Positions 1-8,881 of a stretch of DNA of 64,000 nucleotides are shown here, piece after piece. This DNA comes from an uncultured Rothia sp. (GTDB lineage Bacteria; Actinomycetota; Actinomycetes; Actinomycetales; Micrococcaceae): contig CAMIIP010000002.1 in NCBI GenBank assembly GCA_946222285.1, positions 186,001-250,000 on the forward strand, given 5' to 3'. The notes beneath the pieces are model-generated. The model had not been told where the DNA came from. It searched no databases and was given only the letters and a program-made list of their open reading frames with translations. Every line of letters begins with the position of its first letter. Within the stretch, counting starts at the first letter, position 1. The position numbers were made by a program, and so were the translations under genes.

Positions 1-6
1 GAGCAG

Positions 7-423
7 TTGCATGATGATGCGGTTCTCTTGCTGGCTCGCTCTGTTCATTCGAACCCTGATCCTATTGCTGATGGGGAAGCTCTATTGGGCAAGGTTCTTT
101 CTCTGGATGTGGAATGTATCGAGCACCGTTCTGAGGTATGGCGTGATTGGACTATTCGTATTCGTGAGTATCTTGCGCCTACCCGGCGTACACCTTTGCA
201 AGGTCGGTGTCATAATCCTGAGTGTATGAGTTCGGGGCGTATTAGCTTCGATGAAGAGGGCGGGCAGATTACTGATTCTGCTCTCTATGCTGTGTGGTCA
301 GATGAGAAGGTTGATCATGTGGAGTGTATCTGTTGCCAAACGTTGTGGCCTCGGCATGAGATATGGAAGGTAGCCCAGGCTCTTGATACGGAAGTATTTA
401 AAAGATTCTTGCAATCAGCCTGA
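7..423 (+). CDS. Hypothetical phage zinc-ribbon-like protein (may start upstream of window)
   Basis: Product not recognised. The reading frame is open to the window edge; the TTG at 7 is only the first possible start inside the window, so the gene may be 5'-truncated. The 138-residue product has cysteines at about residues 68, 73, 107, 109 and 110, spaced like a small zinc ribbon, with an acidic stretch between the two cysteine groups. It lies upstream of the HNH and terminase genes, where actinophages often carry small DNA-binding or unknown proteins. A regulatory or packaging-linked role is only inference from position. Confidence 0.5.
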   Translation: MHDDAVLLLARSVHSNPDPIADGEALLGKVLSLDVECIEHRSEVWRDWTIRIREYLAPTRRTPLQGRCHNPECMSSGRISFDEEGGQITDSALYAVWSDEKVDHVECICCQTLWPRHEIWKVAQALDTEVFKRFLQSA

Positions 424-483
424 TGTTGCTGTTATGCTAACAGTGCTGTGGTTATCTGTACCCAAATGCAGGTAGCTACTGAG

Positions 484-516
484 AGAGTCTCAATCAAATG
501 GTTGGGGCTCTTTCTA
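484..516 (+). terminator. Possible intrinsic terminator after the zinc-ribbon gene
   Basis: A 10-bp stem with G-U pairs (484-493 with 502-511) is followed by a short T-rich stretch. It sits in the 253-bp gap before the HNH gene. The T tract is weak, so the call is tentative. I see nothing else in this gap. Confidence 0.4.
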
Positions 517-676
517 TTTAAAAATCATTTACTTATTCAAGTGGTTAGTCAGGTCTTCACGAATTACTTATTGGCTCTGACTTACTTTGGAGGGTGACGG
601 ATGATTGGCAGGCACACGTAAGCGGATTGGGCTCGTATGTCTGCCTCTTGGTTTTACATATCGGGAGGTCATTCTC

Positions 677-997
677 TTGGCAACATCCCGAACAGGTACT
701 GCTCGTTGGAAGACGCTAGTCACGAAGGCAATCGCTGAAGCATTCGCCAATCAACAGTTCATTTGCCCTCTATGTGGGGTGTTTCTTGACTATTCGAGGT
801 CTAAGCAACCCAATTCGCCTGAAGTTGATCATATTGTGCCTTATGCCAGTGGTGGTGAAGACACCTTGGAGAACACTAGGGTAATTTGCCGGCGTTGTAA
901 TCAAAGCCTAGGTGGGAAGCTCGGGAGAGCTAAACAGCTCAAACCGGTAGTAAAACGGGTTGAATCGAAACGGGCATCCACTAGTTTTGACTGGTAA
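677..997 (+). CDS. HNH endonuclease, terminase-associated
   Basis: A small phage HNH nuclease of 106 residues. The core is visible: CPLC at residues 30-33, the Asp-His pair at 51-52, Asn66, and CRRC at 71-74, the usual zinc-binding HNH layout. In many cos-type phages an HNH protein encoded beside the terminase works with the large subunit in cutting the packaging site; that is family knowledge, not shown here. I chose the TTG at 677 because GGGAGG lies 8 bases upstream and the protein then begins in the usual MATSRTG style. A longer frame from TTG 605 is possible but adds an unlike N-terminus. Confidence 0.85.
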   Translation: MATSRTGTARWKTLVTKAIAEAFANQQFICPLCGVFLDYSRSKQPNSPEVDHIVPYASGGEDTLENTRVICRRCNQSLGGKLGRAKQLKPVVKRVESKRASTSFDW

Positions 998-1151
998 TCC
1001 TGAATGGGGTGGGGGGAGTGCCCCTCCCCGGTTCCGTGGTTCGTCCCCCACTGGTATAGCGATATATTTTCGGCAAATTCCACAGTTGGCTAGGGGTTCA
1101 AATATTTTTCCACACATGTTTTTGTAATTTAGTTTCGCTGAGGTGGTGTTC

Positions 1152-1457
1152 ATGGCTGGCAAGAAGCCGTTAGAGCCGGTTGATATGGACTCTGAGCCTG
1201 TAGGTGGCTCAGTGACTGAGGCGGCGGAGAAAGGCACTCGGCTTGATAGTCTCAAAGCGCTTCGCCGGGTTATCACCCGGCACATTGATTCTGACCGGAC
1301 TTTAGCGCGTGACCTTGCTGCACTATCCCGCCAATACATTTCTGTATCGAAAGAAATTGAAGAGCTAGAAGCATTGGAGCAGCAGTATTCTGATGAGGCG
1401 GTGGGTGTAGACGATGGCGCCATCGAAGATGCACCCTTCCGAGCGGAAGATATCTAG
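1152..1457 (+). CDS. Terminase small subunit
   Basis: A 101-residue protein directly before the large terminase and overlapping it by 44 bases. The middle is helical and charged (about residues 30-80), as in small terminases that recognise the packaging site and feed DNA to the large subunit. The tail is acidic. The ATG at 1152 is preferred over GTG 1143 because a GAGGTGG ribosome site lies just upstream. Identification rests mainly on position and size; small terminases diverge strongly. Confidence 0.75.
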   Translation: MAGKKPLEPVDMDSEPVGGSVTEAAEKGTRLDSLKALRRVITRHIDSDRTLARDLAALSRQYISVSKEIEELEALEQQYSDEAVGVDDGAIEDAPFRAEDI

Positions 1458-2868
1458 TTTAGCTAAAGAACTAGTTATTCCTGAGGGAATTGTCAGCACT
1501 GCTTGGCCTATGATTGCCCGGCAGCTTAAGCGGATGAGGTACCCTCTAGACCGCTGGCAAATAGGTATCGGCACGCTGATCTTCTCTAAGCGAGAGAACG
1601 GGCTCTACTCGTGCGGTATCGGCGGAGCCGTTATCTCTATACCTCGCCAGGTCGGCAAAACTCATATGATGGCAGGAACCATGTTCGCCCTCTGCATTGC
1701 CCAGCCAGGAACAACAATTCTTTGGACTGCTCATCGTGCCCGAACCCATAACGAAACATTTGGGTCAATGCAGGGTGTGGCAAACCGAACCGAAATTAAG
1801 CCGTTCGTGGCTCATATTCGAAAGGCTGCGGGGCAGGAAGCAATCATCTTCGCTAATGGGTCACGTATTCTTTTCGGCGCTCGCGAGAACGGGTTTGGAC
1901 GAGGCTTCGCTGAGGTTGATGTCATTGTCTTGGACGAGGCGCAGATTCTTACAGAGAAAGCCATGGACGATATGGTGCCCGCAACTAACGCCGCTCCAAA
2001 CGGTCTTGTCATTATGCTCGGCACACCACCGAGACCCACTGACCCCGGAGAAGTCTTCAGAAATCGACGAGAATCAGCGCTCGCCGGTGATAAAGACACT
2101 CTTTATGTGGAACTTTCCGCTGATGAAGACGGCAATATTGAGTCTCGCCGTCAGTGGGCTAAGGCTAATCCTTCTTATCCTCACCGCACTACCGAATCAG
2201 CTATTTTGCGTATGCGAAAGCTCCTTGGCTCAGATGACTCCTTCAAACGTGAAGGCCTGGGAATCTGGGATAAAAATGCGGTTAGCTTGAAGGTATTTAA
2301 GAGAGACCTTTGGAATGAGAGAGCAGGAGACCGACCAGAGGACGGAAAAGTCGTTTACGGAGTGAAATTCTCCTCTGACGGCTCAGAAGTCGCGCTCGCT
2401 GGCGCAGTCAAACCAGATGAGGGTCCCATTTTTGTGGAAGCTATTCGCTCAGAGCCGCTCTCCATGGGAACTGAATGGCTCAAGAGTTTCCTCGTGAAAA
2501 GGAAAGATAGTGCCTCTCAAATCGTTATTGACGGTAAATCTGGCGCGGGCACTCTTATCAACGACCTTCGTGAAGCAGGTATCAAGAATAAGCGTGTTAT
2601 CATCGCGCCGACGCTTGACCAGGTACTGGTTTCACACTCGACCTTTGAGAATAGCTACATTCAAGGCGGACTTTCGCATTCGAATCAGCCAGAACTTACT
2701 GAACAGGTACTTAGTGCCTCTCGAAGAAAAATTGGTAAGAACGGCGGATATGGCTGGGAACCTCCAGAGGGCGGCTCAGTCGCTTTTCTCGATGCCGCAA
2801 CTTTAGCCTTTTGGGGCGCAAAAATTACTCGTAGATCCGCTGGAAAGAAGCAGGTGATTTCCTTTTGA
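1414..2868 (+). CDS. Terminase large subunit
   Basis: The DNA-packaging motor, 484 residues, normal for the family. The N-terminal ATPase shows a Walker A variant RQVGKT at residues 78-83 and a Walker B IVLDEAQ ending near residue 177, with the catalytic Glu at 175. The C-terminal RNase H-like nuclease has acidic residues at about 322, 373 (VIDGKSG) and 460 (FLDAATLAFW). It packages genome into proheads and cuts concatemers. It overlaps the small subunit gene at its start and the portal gene by four bases at its end, so the three are probably translationally coupled. Confidence 0.95.
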   Translation: MAPSKMHPSERKISSLAKELVIPEGIVSTAWPMIARQLKRMRYPLDRWQIGIGTLIFSKRENGLYSCGIGGAVISIPRQVGKTHMMAGTMFALCIAQPGTTILWTAHRARTHNETFGSMQGVANRTEIKPFVAHIRKAAGQEAIIFANGSRILFGARENGFGRGFAEVDVIVLDEAQILTEKAMDDMVPATNAAPNGLVIMLGTPPRPTDPGEVFRNRRESALAGDKDTLYVELSADEDGNIESRRQWAKANPSYPHRTTESAILRMRKLLGSDDSFKREGLGIWDKNAVSLKVFKRDLWNERAGDRPEDGKVVYGVKFSSDGSEVALAGAVKPDEGPIFVEAIRSEPLSMGTEWLKSFLVKRKDSASQIVIDGKSGAGTLINDLREAGIKNKRVIIAPTLDQVLVSHSTFENSYIQGGLSHSNQPELTEQVLSASRRKIGKNGGYGWEPPEGGSVAFLDAATLAFWGAKITRRSAGKKQVISF

Positions 2869-4313
2869 CCTATCTTGGAGAAAACCTCTACCCAGTCTCC
2901 GACATCGTCACTTCCGCATCGTCTTCACTGACCGTTGATGAAATCAAGATGATTGAGAGAATGCGGCTGCAACTCGATGCCAAGAAGCTACGTATTCAAA
3001 CGCGTCAAGCCTACTATGACCAGAAAATCTGGCTCAAAGACCTCGGTATCTCTATTCCTCCGCAGCTGAAAACTATGGAATCAGTACTAGGGTGGCCCGC
3101 AAAGACTGTTGATTCGCTTGCTGACCGTATCAATTTTGAGAGCTTCGTATCGTCAGATCACGAATCTGACCCTTACGGGCTCAACGAAATCGTTGAAGAT
3201 AACGACTTCCATAACTCGTTCTCCGAATCAGTAACCAGCTCGCTCACCCATTCCTGCGCGTTCATTACGATTAGCCATGGTGACTTATCACAGGGCGAGC
3301 CAGACATTCTATGGATGCCCAAATCAGCTGACCAGGCAACCGGTATCTGGGACTCACGTCGTCGAGCTTTAAAAGCTGGAATGACAGTCACTGATGCAGA
3401 TTCGCAGGGGCGACCCAATGAATTTGTGGTGTACTTCGCGGATAGAACAGTACTGATTCGAATCGGCGCGAATGGAAAAGTTTTCTTTGACGCTATCCCT
3501 AACCCCGTAGGTCGCCCGCTCATTGAGCCAGTGATTTCCGGTGGAGACTTACGCCGTCCCTTCGGGCGCTCGCGTATCTCACGGTCGGTAATGACTTTGA
3601 CTGATTCAGCTATTCGTACCATTGTTCGAAGCGAAATCGGCGCAGAATTCTTTGCCTCTCCACAGCGGTACGTATTGGGCGTCGACGAGGAAGCCTTTGA
3701 CGGGAATAAATGGAATGCACTGATTTCTCGTGTTCTTACTATTTCTCGTGATGAAGACGGAAATATGCCAGAGGTCAATCAGTTCTCTCAGTTGTCCATG
3801 CAACCGCATACTGACCAGCTAAGGCAGTGGGCGGCGTTATTGGCTGCAGAGTCTCAGATACCTCTGGATGAGCTTGGTTTTCCTTCTGATAATCCTTCTT
3901 CTGATTCGGCTATTCAGTCTCAGCGTGATCCGCTCAGGCTTGCCGCTAATCGGATGATTCGTGGGTATAAGCCTGCTCTGCGCCGTCTGGCGATTACCTC
4001 GGTCATGCTCCGTGACGGGGTATTAGCAGAAGAACTGAGCTCCATTCGCCCCTGGTTTTCTCCAACGGTGCATACCTCGGACGCGGCGGCCGCAGATGCA
4101 GTTCTCAAACAGGTTCAGGTAATGCCATGGCTTGCGGAATCACCAGTCATTTTGGAGAAACTTGGTTACGACCAGGGTGCCATCGAGCGGCTACTTGCAG
4201 ATAAACGTCGATATCAAGGCTCACAAACTTTACAGGCCTTGACCTCGATGATGCAGAAAAATTCCGCTACAGATACTCAAAGCGCAGATACTTCCTACAC
4301 TCAGGAGGAATAG
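2865..4313 (+). CDS. Portal protein
   Basis: The 482-residue protein forms the dodecameric ring at the capsid vertex through which DNA is packaged. It follows the large terminase as in most siphophages and has the length and style of SPP1/HK97-type actinophage portals: a basic helical N-terminus, a beta-rich middle with GGDLRRPFGRSRIS, and an ELGFPSDNPSSDSAIQ region before the C-terminal helices. The start is a TTG overlapping the terminase stop codon, with AGGTG just upstream. The C-terminus is followed four bases later by the MuF-like gene. Confidence 0.9.
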   Translation: MTYLGENLYPVSDIVTSASSSLTVDEIKMIERMRLQLDAKKLRIQTRQAYYDQKIWLKDLGISIPPQLKTMESVLGWPAKTVDSLADRINFESFVSSDHESDPYGLNEIVEDNDFHNSFSESVTSSLTHSCAFITISHGDLSQGEPDILWMPKSADQATGIWDSRRRALKAGMTVTDADSQGRPNEFVVYFADRTVLIRIGANGKVFFDAIPNPVGRPLIEPVISGGDLRRPFGRSRISRSVMTLTDSAIRTIVRSEIGAEFFASPQRYVLGVDEEAFDGNKWNALISRVLTISRDEDGNMPEVNQFSQLSMQPHTDQLRQWAALLAAESQIPLDELGFPSDNPSSDSAIQSQRDPLRLAANRMIRGYKPALRRLAITSVMLRDGVLAEELSSIRPWFSPTVHTSDAAAADAVLKQVQVMPWLAESPVILEKLGYDQGAIERLLADKRRYQGSQTLQALTSMMQKNSATDTQSADTSYTQEE

Positions 4314-4316
4314 TCA

Positions 4317-5063
4317 ATGATTACGCGTGAAACTGTTGATCTTCTCATGGAAATGATGAAAACAGTGGATGGCGTAGCCCAAGAAGCTCTCCAACTGATT
4401 CTTGAAGAACTCTTCGTACCGGACGCGGACTTGGTGGCAGTAAGAAATGAGCTGCTGGAAATCATGCCAGCACTCACTGCCACCTACACTTCCGCATCAA
4501 GCGAAGGGGCATCTAGCTGGTATCAGCTTTTACGCGAGTCTGAGAACGTCAACGGAACGTTCTCCACTTCTCTACCTGAAGGTGTCACCGAGACGCAGAT
4601 TTCCAAATCTGTCCGGTGGGCTATCGGTCCTGCATTTCAAGGCGATATTCAAAAAGCCAAAGAACGTATCGCTTTCACATTAAGCGACAACGTCAAAAAC
4701 GCAGGCAGAGCTACAGTGCAACACAACGCACGTAAAGACCCCGCCAAACCATCATGGGCACGCGTACCAGCAGGCAGAGAAACCTGCCCATTCTGCGACA
4801 TGCTCGCCTCACGCGGCTTCACCTACAGCTCAGCAGAGAGCGCCGGCAAAGGAAACCGCTACCACGCTCACTGCGACTGCGTCATCGTCCCTAAATGGAA
4901 AAAGACATCAGTCCAAATAAAAGGCTACGACCCTGAAAAGCTCACTCAGCGATATCAAAAAGCGCTCGCAGATCTGAGAGAAAACGGGAATACCACCCCC
5001 AAGGACGTGGAAATAACCTCCACCATGCGACGAATCATGCCAGAAACCTACAACACCAAATAA
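4317..5063 (+). CDS. MuF-like minor capsid protein
   Basis: A 248-residue protein between portal and scaffold, the usual place for MuF-like minor head proteins. A C-terminal metal-binding pattern is clear: CPFC at residues 157-160, then Y-H-A-H-C-D-C at 182-188, typical of actinophage MuF/VG15-type proteins. The N-terminal two thirds is helical. These proteins enter the head with the portal; their exact task is not settled. From about 4680 the sense strand turns A- and C-rich, unlike the upstream genes. Confidence 0.85.
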   Translation: MITRETVDLLMEMMKTVDGVAQEALQLILEELFVPDADLVAVRNELLEIMPALTATYTSASSEGASSWYQLLRESENVNGTFSTSLPEGVTETQISKSVRWAIGPAFQGDIQKAKERIAFTLSDNVKNAGRATVQHNARKDPAKPSWARVPAGRETCPFCDMLASRGFTYSSAESAGKGNRYHAHCDCVIVPKWKKTSVQIKGYDPEKLTQRYQKALADLRENGNTTPKDVEITSTMRRIMPETYNTK

Positions 5064-5138
5064 AACTTACCAACCACGGCACGGGGTAAAGATGCCGGAC
5101 ACAACACACCAACAGTGGTGGAAAAGAATGGAGCAACG

Positions 5139-5672
5139 ATGAGCAGTAACGCAAACGCAGAGACCTCAGCACAAGGAAACAGCACCATAAGCGAGACCTC
5201 AGGTACTGAATCCGCTGACAACAATTTCACCCCGATAACCTCCCAAGAAGAGCTCAACAAGCTCATCAAAGACCGCATCGGACGCGAACGCGCTAAATTC
5301 TCAGATTATTCAGAACTCAAAGCTAAAGCATCACAGCTCGACGAGCTAGAAGAAGCAAAGAAAACTGAGACACAAAAACTCATCGAACGCGCCGAAGCAG
5401 CTGAATCAAAAGTGCAGGCATTCGAAACTCAGGCACAAATCAACGCCTGGAAAAACGAAGTCTCAGCCGAATTCGGAGTCCCAGCAGACGTACTTGCCGG
5501 CGACACCAAAGAAGCACTCGAAGCACACGCCAAAGCGCTCGCACCTCTACTCAACAAAGCACCAAACCCAACAGATGGGCGAGTAATCATCACTCAAGAA
5601 GGTGCAACAGCTCTAGCACTCAACAGCGACGAGCTAGAAAACAAACTCGCGCGCGCCGTTGGCGCTCTCTAA
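5139..5672 (+). CDS. Capsid scaffolding protein
   Basis: A 177-residue, highly charged, Ala/Glu/Lys-rich protein just upstream of the major capsid gene. A low-complexity N-terminus is followed by a predicted coiled coil (about residues 45-110), the typical scaffold layout of HK97-like phages. It would shape the prohead and leave or be degraded before DNA entry; no protease gene is seen nearby. The ATG at 5139 has GGAG eight bases upstream and is preferred over the in-frame GTG at 5115. Confidence 0.85.
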   Translation: MSSNANAETSAQGNSTISETSGTESADNNFTPITSQEELNKLIKDRIGRERAKFSDYSELKAKASQLDELEEAKKTETQKLIERAEAAESKVQAFETQAQINAWKNEVSAEFGVPADVLAGDTKEALEAHAKALAPLLNKAPNPTDGRVIITQEGATALALNSDELENKLARAVGAL

Positions 5673-5693
5673 AACCTTTAGGAAGGAATGAGC

Positions 5694-6596
5694 ATGGCTC
5701 AGAACTCACCCACAAAGCTCAGCGAATTTGGTGGCTTTATCCGCCCCGAAAGCGCTGAAGCATACTTTGAAGAAGCACGTAAAGCATCCGTCGTTCAGCA
5801 GCTGGCACGTAAAGTGCCTCTCGGCGTTGATGGGCAAGCAATCCCCGTTACCACTTCTAAGCCCACCGCATCGTGGGTAGAAGAAGGCGGGAAAAAGCCT
5901 ACTAGTAGCGGATCACTTGCGCTGAAAACTATCGTCCCTAAGAAAATCGCAGTTATTTCCGTAGTCTCCGCTGAAGTCGTTCGTAAAAACCCCGGCGGCT
6001 ACATCGATGGCCTCCGTGAAGATATCGGCGAAGCTTTCGCTCTTGCCTTCGACGCAGCTGCACTGCACGGTATTTCCTCACCTTTCGGTGATGATCAGTC
6101 GCTCTCCGCAACTAGCAAGACCGTAAAGCTCGGAACCGCTGAAGCAGCCAAAGGCGGAATCTTCGCAGACATCAACTCCGGTCTTTCCTTGCTAGTCAAA
6201 GATAAGAAGAAACTCAACGGCTTCGCCTTCGACTCGATGGCTGAACCACTCTTCAACAGCGCAACCGACCTCAACGGACGTCCAATCTTCATTGATTCAC
6301 CCACCGTGGAAACCGCTGCAACCGTAACCGCAGGCCGTCTCCTCTCACGTCCCACCTTCGTCGGCGACACCGTAGCGAACGGCACCACCATAGGCTTCGG
6401 CGGCGACTGGTCAAAGGCTATCTGGGGAACAGTCGGCGGAATCACCTATGACGTGTCCACCCAGGCAACGGTCACCCTCAACGACCAATTGGTATCCCTC
6501 TGGGAAAACAACCTCGTCGCAATCCGCGCAGAAGCCGAATACGGCTGGCTCCTCCACGACAAGGAAGCCTTCGTCAAATACACCGAAGGAGCATAA
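5694..6596 (+). CDS. Major capsid protein, HK97 fold
   Basis: A 300-residue HK97-fold coat protein. The N-arm is followed by WVEEGGKKPTSSG and the spine-helix region with VSAEVVRKNPGGYIDGLREDI, then the A-domain and a C-terminal stretch ending in EYGWLLHDKEAFVKY, all typical of the family. I start it at ATG 5694 because the AGGAAGG ribosome site lies immediately before the ATG at 5688, too close to use. It follows the scaffold gene by 21 bases and leads the connector genes. Confidence 0.95.
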   Translation: MAQNSPTKLSEFGGFIRPESAEAYFEEARKASVVQQLARKVPLGVDGQAIPVTTSKPTASWVEEGGKKPTSSGSLALKTIVPKKIAVISVVSAEVVRKNPGGYIDGLREDIGEAFALAFDAAALHGISSPFGDDQSLSATSKTVKLGTAEAAKGGIFADINSGLSLLVKDKKKLNGFAFDSMAEPLFNSATDLNGRPIFIDSPTVETAATVTAGRLLSRPTFVGDTVANGTTIGFGGDWSKAIWGTVGGITYDVSTQATVTLNDQLVSLWENNLVAIRAEAEYGWLLHDKEAFVKYTEGA

Positions 6597-6599
6597 ACC

Positions 6600-6740
6600 A
6601 TGGCGAAAGTGATTTCTCCCGCTGGCAGCGAATGCACCGCAACAGGCGAACTGCTCAAGAACTTACTCGCCTCCGGCTGGACCGAAGTAAAAGCGCCGGC
6701 AAACAAAAAGCCCGCCAAAGAAGAAGCTACCGAACAGTAG
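6600..6740 (+). CDS. Small phage head protein (46 residues)
   Basis: A short gene starting three bases after the capsid stop. The product runs from a compact N-terminus with ECTATGELLKNLLASGWTEV to a Lys/Ala/Glu-rich tail. Actinophages often encode such a small protein directly after the capsid gene, sometimes called a head fibre or decoration-type protein, but I cannot assign it firmly. It fills the gap between capsid and connector without wasted bases, which supports it being real. Confidence 0.7.
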   Translation: MAKVISPAGSECTATGELLKNLLASGWTEVKAPANKKPAKEEATEQ

Positions 6741-6764
6741 CAACAAATAGAGGAGGCACCAGAG

Positions 6765-7166
6765 ATGAGCAACGCACCCTACGCAACAAAAGAGGCTCTC
6801 GAAAAACGCTGGATAGACATGCCAGCCATAGACCCTGAACACGTAGACACAGTTCTCTCTGATGCCTCCACCCTTCTACGCGCACAACTGCCACCAATCC
6901 ATAAGGTCAATCAAGAAATCCTTGAAATGATCACCTGCCAGATGGCTCGACGCGCACTCGCCACATCAACAGTGCCAGAAGGCGTGACATCGGTATCCCA
7001 AACAGTCGGCCCATTCGCCACACAAATGGGATTCAACGCCAACAACAGCGGCTCACTCTACCTCACCAAAGCAGAGAAAAAACTACTAGGCATCGGACGT
7101 CAAACCGCAGGCAACATAGACCTTCTAGGAGGCAGAGATGCAACACCTACTCCTTGGACCTGGTGA
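6765..7166 (+). CDS. Head-tail connector (Gp15/Gp19/Gp42-like)
   Basis: A 133-residue connector in the position of gp15-type adaptors that bind beneath the portal. It opens with a helical ATKEALEKRW segment, has a long helix covering ILEMITCQMARRAL, and a GPFATQMGFNA stretch typical of the Gp19/Gp15/Gp42 family. GGAGG lies upstream of the ATG. The end overlaps the next gene by 29 bases. Confidence 0.8.
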   Translation: MSNAPYATKEALEKRWIDMPAIDPEHVDTVLSDASTLLRAQLPPIHKVNQEILEMITCQMARRALATSTVPEGVTSVSQTVGPFATQMGFNANNSGSLYLTKAEKKLLGIGRQTAGNIDLLGGRDATPTPWTW

Positions 7167-7497
7167 AACCATCACCCTCCGACGCCTAGAGACCGACTCC
7201 ACAAACCCCTACGGAGACCCCACTATAACCTATAACACCCTAGAGAACATCCAAGTCTACGCAATAGCACCCAAAATAGCCGATGAATCAACAGAAGCAG
7301 GTCAAGACTACTCGACCGACTCCAGCTGGGATATCTACGCCCCAGAAGACATAAACATCAAAGCCTTCGACGAAGTAACACTCCCAACCGGAGAAATCAC
7401 CGAAGTCATCGGCAAACCCAAAGTCTGGCGCACCAGCCCACTAATGAACATCATCAACGTCTCAGGAACACAATTCGTCGTCGTGGAGAAAAAATGA
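7138..7497 (+). CDS. Head closure / stopper protein
   Basis: A 119-residue, beta-rich protein placed where siphophages encode the head-closure (stopper) protein that plugs the connector until the tail joins. Motifs such as ITLRRLETDSTNPYGDP at the start and IYAPEDINIKAFDEV in the middle resemble actinophage head-to-tail stoppers. It overlaps the genes on both sides (29 and 4 bases), so the connector genes form a tightly coupled run. The function is from position and fold style. Confidence 0.7.
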   Translation: MQHLLLGPGETITLRRLETDSTNPYGDPTITYNTLENIQVYAIAPKIADESTEAGQDYSTDSSWDIYAPEDINIKAFDEVTLPTGEITEVIGKPKVWRTSPLMNIINVSGTQFVVVEKK

Positions 7498-7739
7498 ATG
7501 ACACAAGAATCAAAGTGACACTCAACAAAAAAGGCATACGCCAATACCTCAACTCTGATTCCGTCAAAGACGAACTCACCCGACGCGCCAACCGCATCAA
7601 ACAAAAAGCCGGGGAAGGATACGAAATCAACCTTCACAAAACAGACCGCGCTCGCATTACCATCTCCACTCGCACTCAAAAAGCACGAGAAACCGAATCC
7701 AAAAACGGGAACCTCAGACGTGCACTAGGCGGGGAATAA
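7494..7739 (+). CDS. Small connector-region protein, possibly tail-completion type
   Basis: An 81-residue, very basic protein (rich in Arg, Lys and Thr) between the stopper and the tail terminator. In many phages this slot holds a gp10-like or minor capsid/tail-completion protein, and the N-terminal half (a short strand, then a helix with VKDELTRRANRIKQKA) fits that group loosely. Its ATG overlaps the previous stop. No motif allows a firm name. Confidence 0.6.
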   Translation: MNDTRIKVTLNKKGIRQYLNSDSVKDELTRRANRIKQKAGEGYEINLHKTDRARITISTRTQKARETESKNGNLRRALGGE

Positions 7740-7742
7740 ACC

Positions 7743-8153
7743 ATGATTACCTTCATGAAAGACATAGAAAAAGCCACTAGAGCTCAACTTCTCAAAACAT
7801 TCCCCAACATCCCCATATCGAGCAGAGAACCAGCCCCACGCCCAGACCAATGGATCAAATACTTCATCGGACAAGGCTCTACAACCCATAACCCCGTCCA
7901 CGAATCCATCACCCTCACCATCGAAGTCTGGAACCAAAACAACGAAGAACAAGCTAACCAACTTGCTCAAAAAATTCGTCTAGAAATCAGCCGCTGGGGA
8001 TGGGAAAGAGGTTTCTATCTAGACGATGGAAAAACCCGCGCTCGCGTGATTAGTACTAGTACTCCTAGACCCGTTTCTTATCCTCCGGGAGAGAGATGGT
8101 CTCGATATACAGGTACTTATCAAATAGTGCTTAGTCGAGCTTCGAAGAGTTAG
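7743..8153 (+). CDS. Tail terminator protein
   Basis: A 136-residue protein directly before the tail tube gene, the standard place of the tail terminator, which caps the tail tube and joins it to the head. An N-terminal helix is followed by alternating strands such as ESITLTIEVWNQ and YTGTYQIVLS, typical of this family. Base use changes inside this gene: the A/C-rich sense strand of the head genes ends near 8010. A terminator hairpin overlaps its stop. Confidence 0.75.
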   Translation: MITFMKDIEKATRAQLLKTFPNIPISSREPAPRPDQWIKYFIGQGSTTHNPVHESITLTIEVWNQNNEEQANQLAQKIRLEISRWGWERGFYLDDGKTRARVISTSTPRPVSYPPGERWSRYTGTYQIVLSRASKS

Positions 8154-8165
8154 AAGCTCTTTTTA
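8137..8165 (+). terminator. Intrinsic terminator after the tail terminator gene
   Basis: A 7-bp stem GAGCTTC (8137-8143) with GAAGCTC (8153-8159), followed by a T-rich run. It overlaps the stop codon of the tail terminator gene and separates head and connector transcripts from the tail tube gene. Confidence 0.65.
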
Positions 8166-8212
8166 GACACCAACCCAACATTTCAAAATCTTATAGAGAA
8201 GCGAGGACAGCA

Positions 8213-8871
8213 ATGGCTGTAATTCCCGTAACCGGCATCGACCGACGCAACGCCGACAACGCCCATGCATGGGGCGACGACGAAACAGACGTCTGGATCG
8301 GCATCAACACGCTAGGCACCGACCTGGTTCTTCCCCGCAACAGCGCGCAGGCAACGGCATTCGTTGCAAAAATGCACCCCTTGGCTGGCTGGCCGAAGAC
8401 GGTGTTCCCATCGAAACTAGCACTGACTCGCAGAAATTCAAGGCGATGCAGGGATCAGCGACCATCAAGACGAAGATTACTTCGCTAGAACGTAATTTTC
8501 AGGTTCAGGCACTTGAAGAGAACCTTCAGGTTACCTCCCTCTACTGGGCTAATGGTAAGCCTGAGGCGGTAGCTGCCGACGAAACCCTCATGGATATCCC
8601 TAACACCATGAAAACCCTGAACTGCTGGGCGATTCTTTCCTTCGTTGACGGTGAGTATTGGAAGATTTACGTTTTCCCTTCCGTCGATATCACCGACCGA
8701 GGCACCCTCGATCACAAGAACTCTGACCTGTCTATCTACCAGATGACCGCCGATATTCGTAAGGCCGGTTGGATGATTACTAACAACCCCTCGTACCAGG
8801 AGGGCATGACTGAGTCGGAAAAGGCTGATTTCTCCGCTGCAGATGATGGTAAATCGATCCTCGAAGGCTAG
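8213..8871 (+). pseudogene. Major tail (tube) protein, frameshifted at a C run near 8380
   Basis: The tail tube protein gene, split between two frames. The first part (from ATG 8213) gives MAVIPVTGIDRRNADNAH and runs to about residue 57. The rest continues in the -1 frame from about 8381 to the stop at 8869-8871, with LGWLAEDGVPIE and later WAILSFVDGEYWKIYVFP and AGWMITNNPSYQEGM, typical of actinophage tail tubes. Adding one C to the CCCC run at 8378-8381 joins both parts into an ordinary protein of about 219 residues. As sequenced the phage could not build a normal tail. The cause is either a true deletion or a homopolymer sequencing error. Confidence 0.85.
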
Positions 8872-8881
8872 ATTCTAGTTT

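Noticed and set aside
8371..8390. Programmed frameshift in the tail tube gene
   Set aside because: A plain C run without a slippery heptamer in frame, and a split tube protein would not serve; deletion or sequencing error is simpler.
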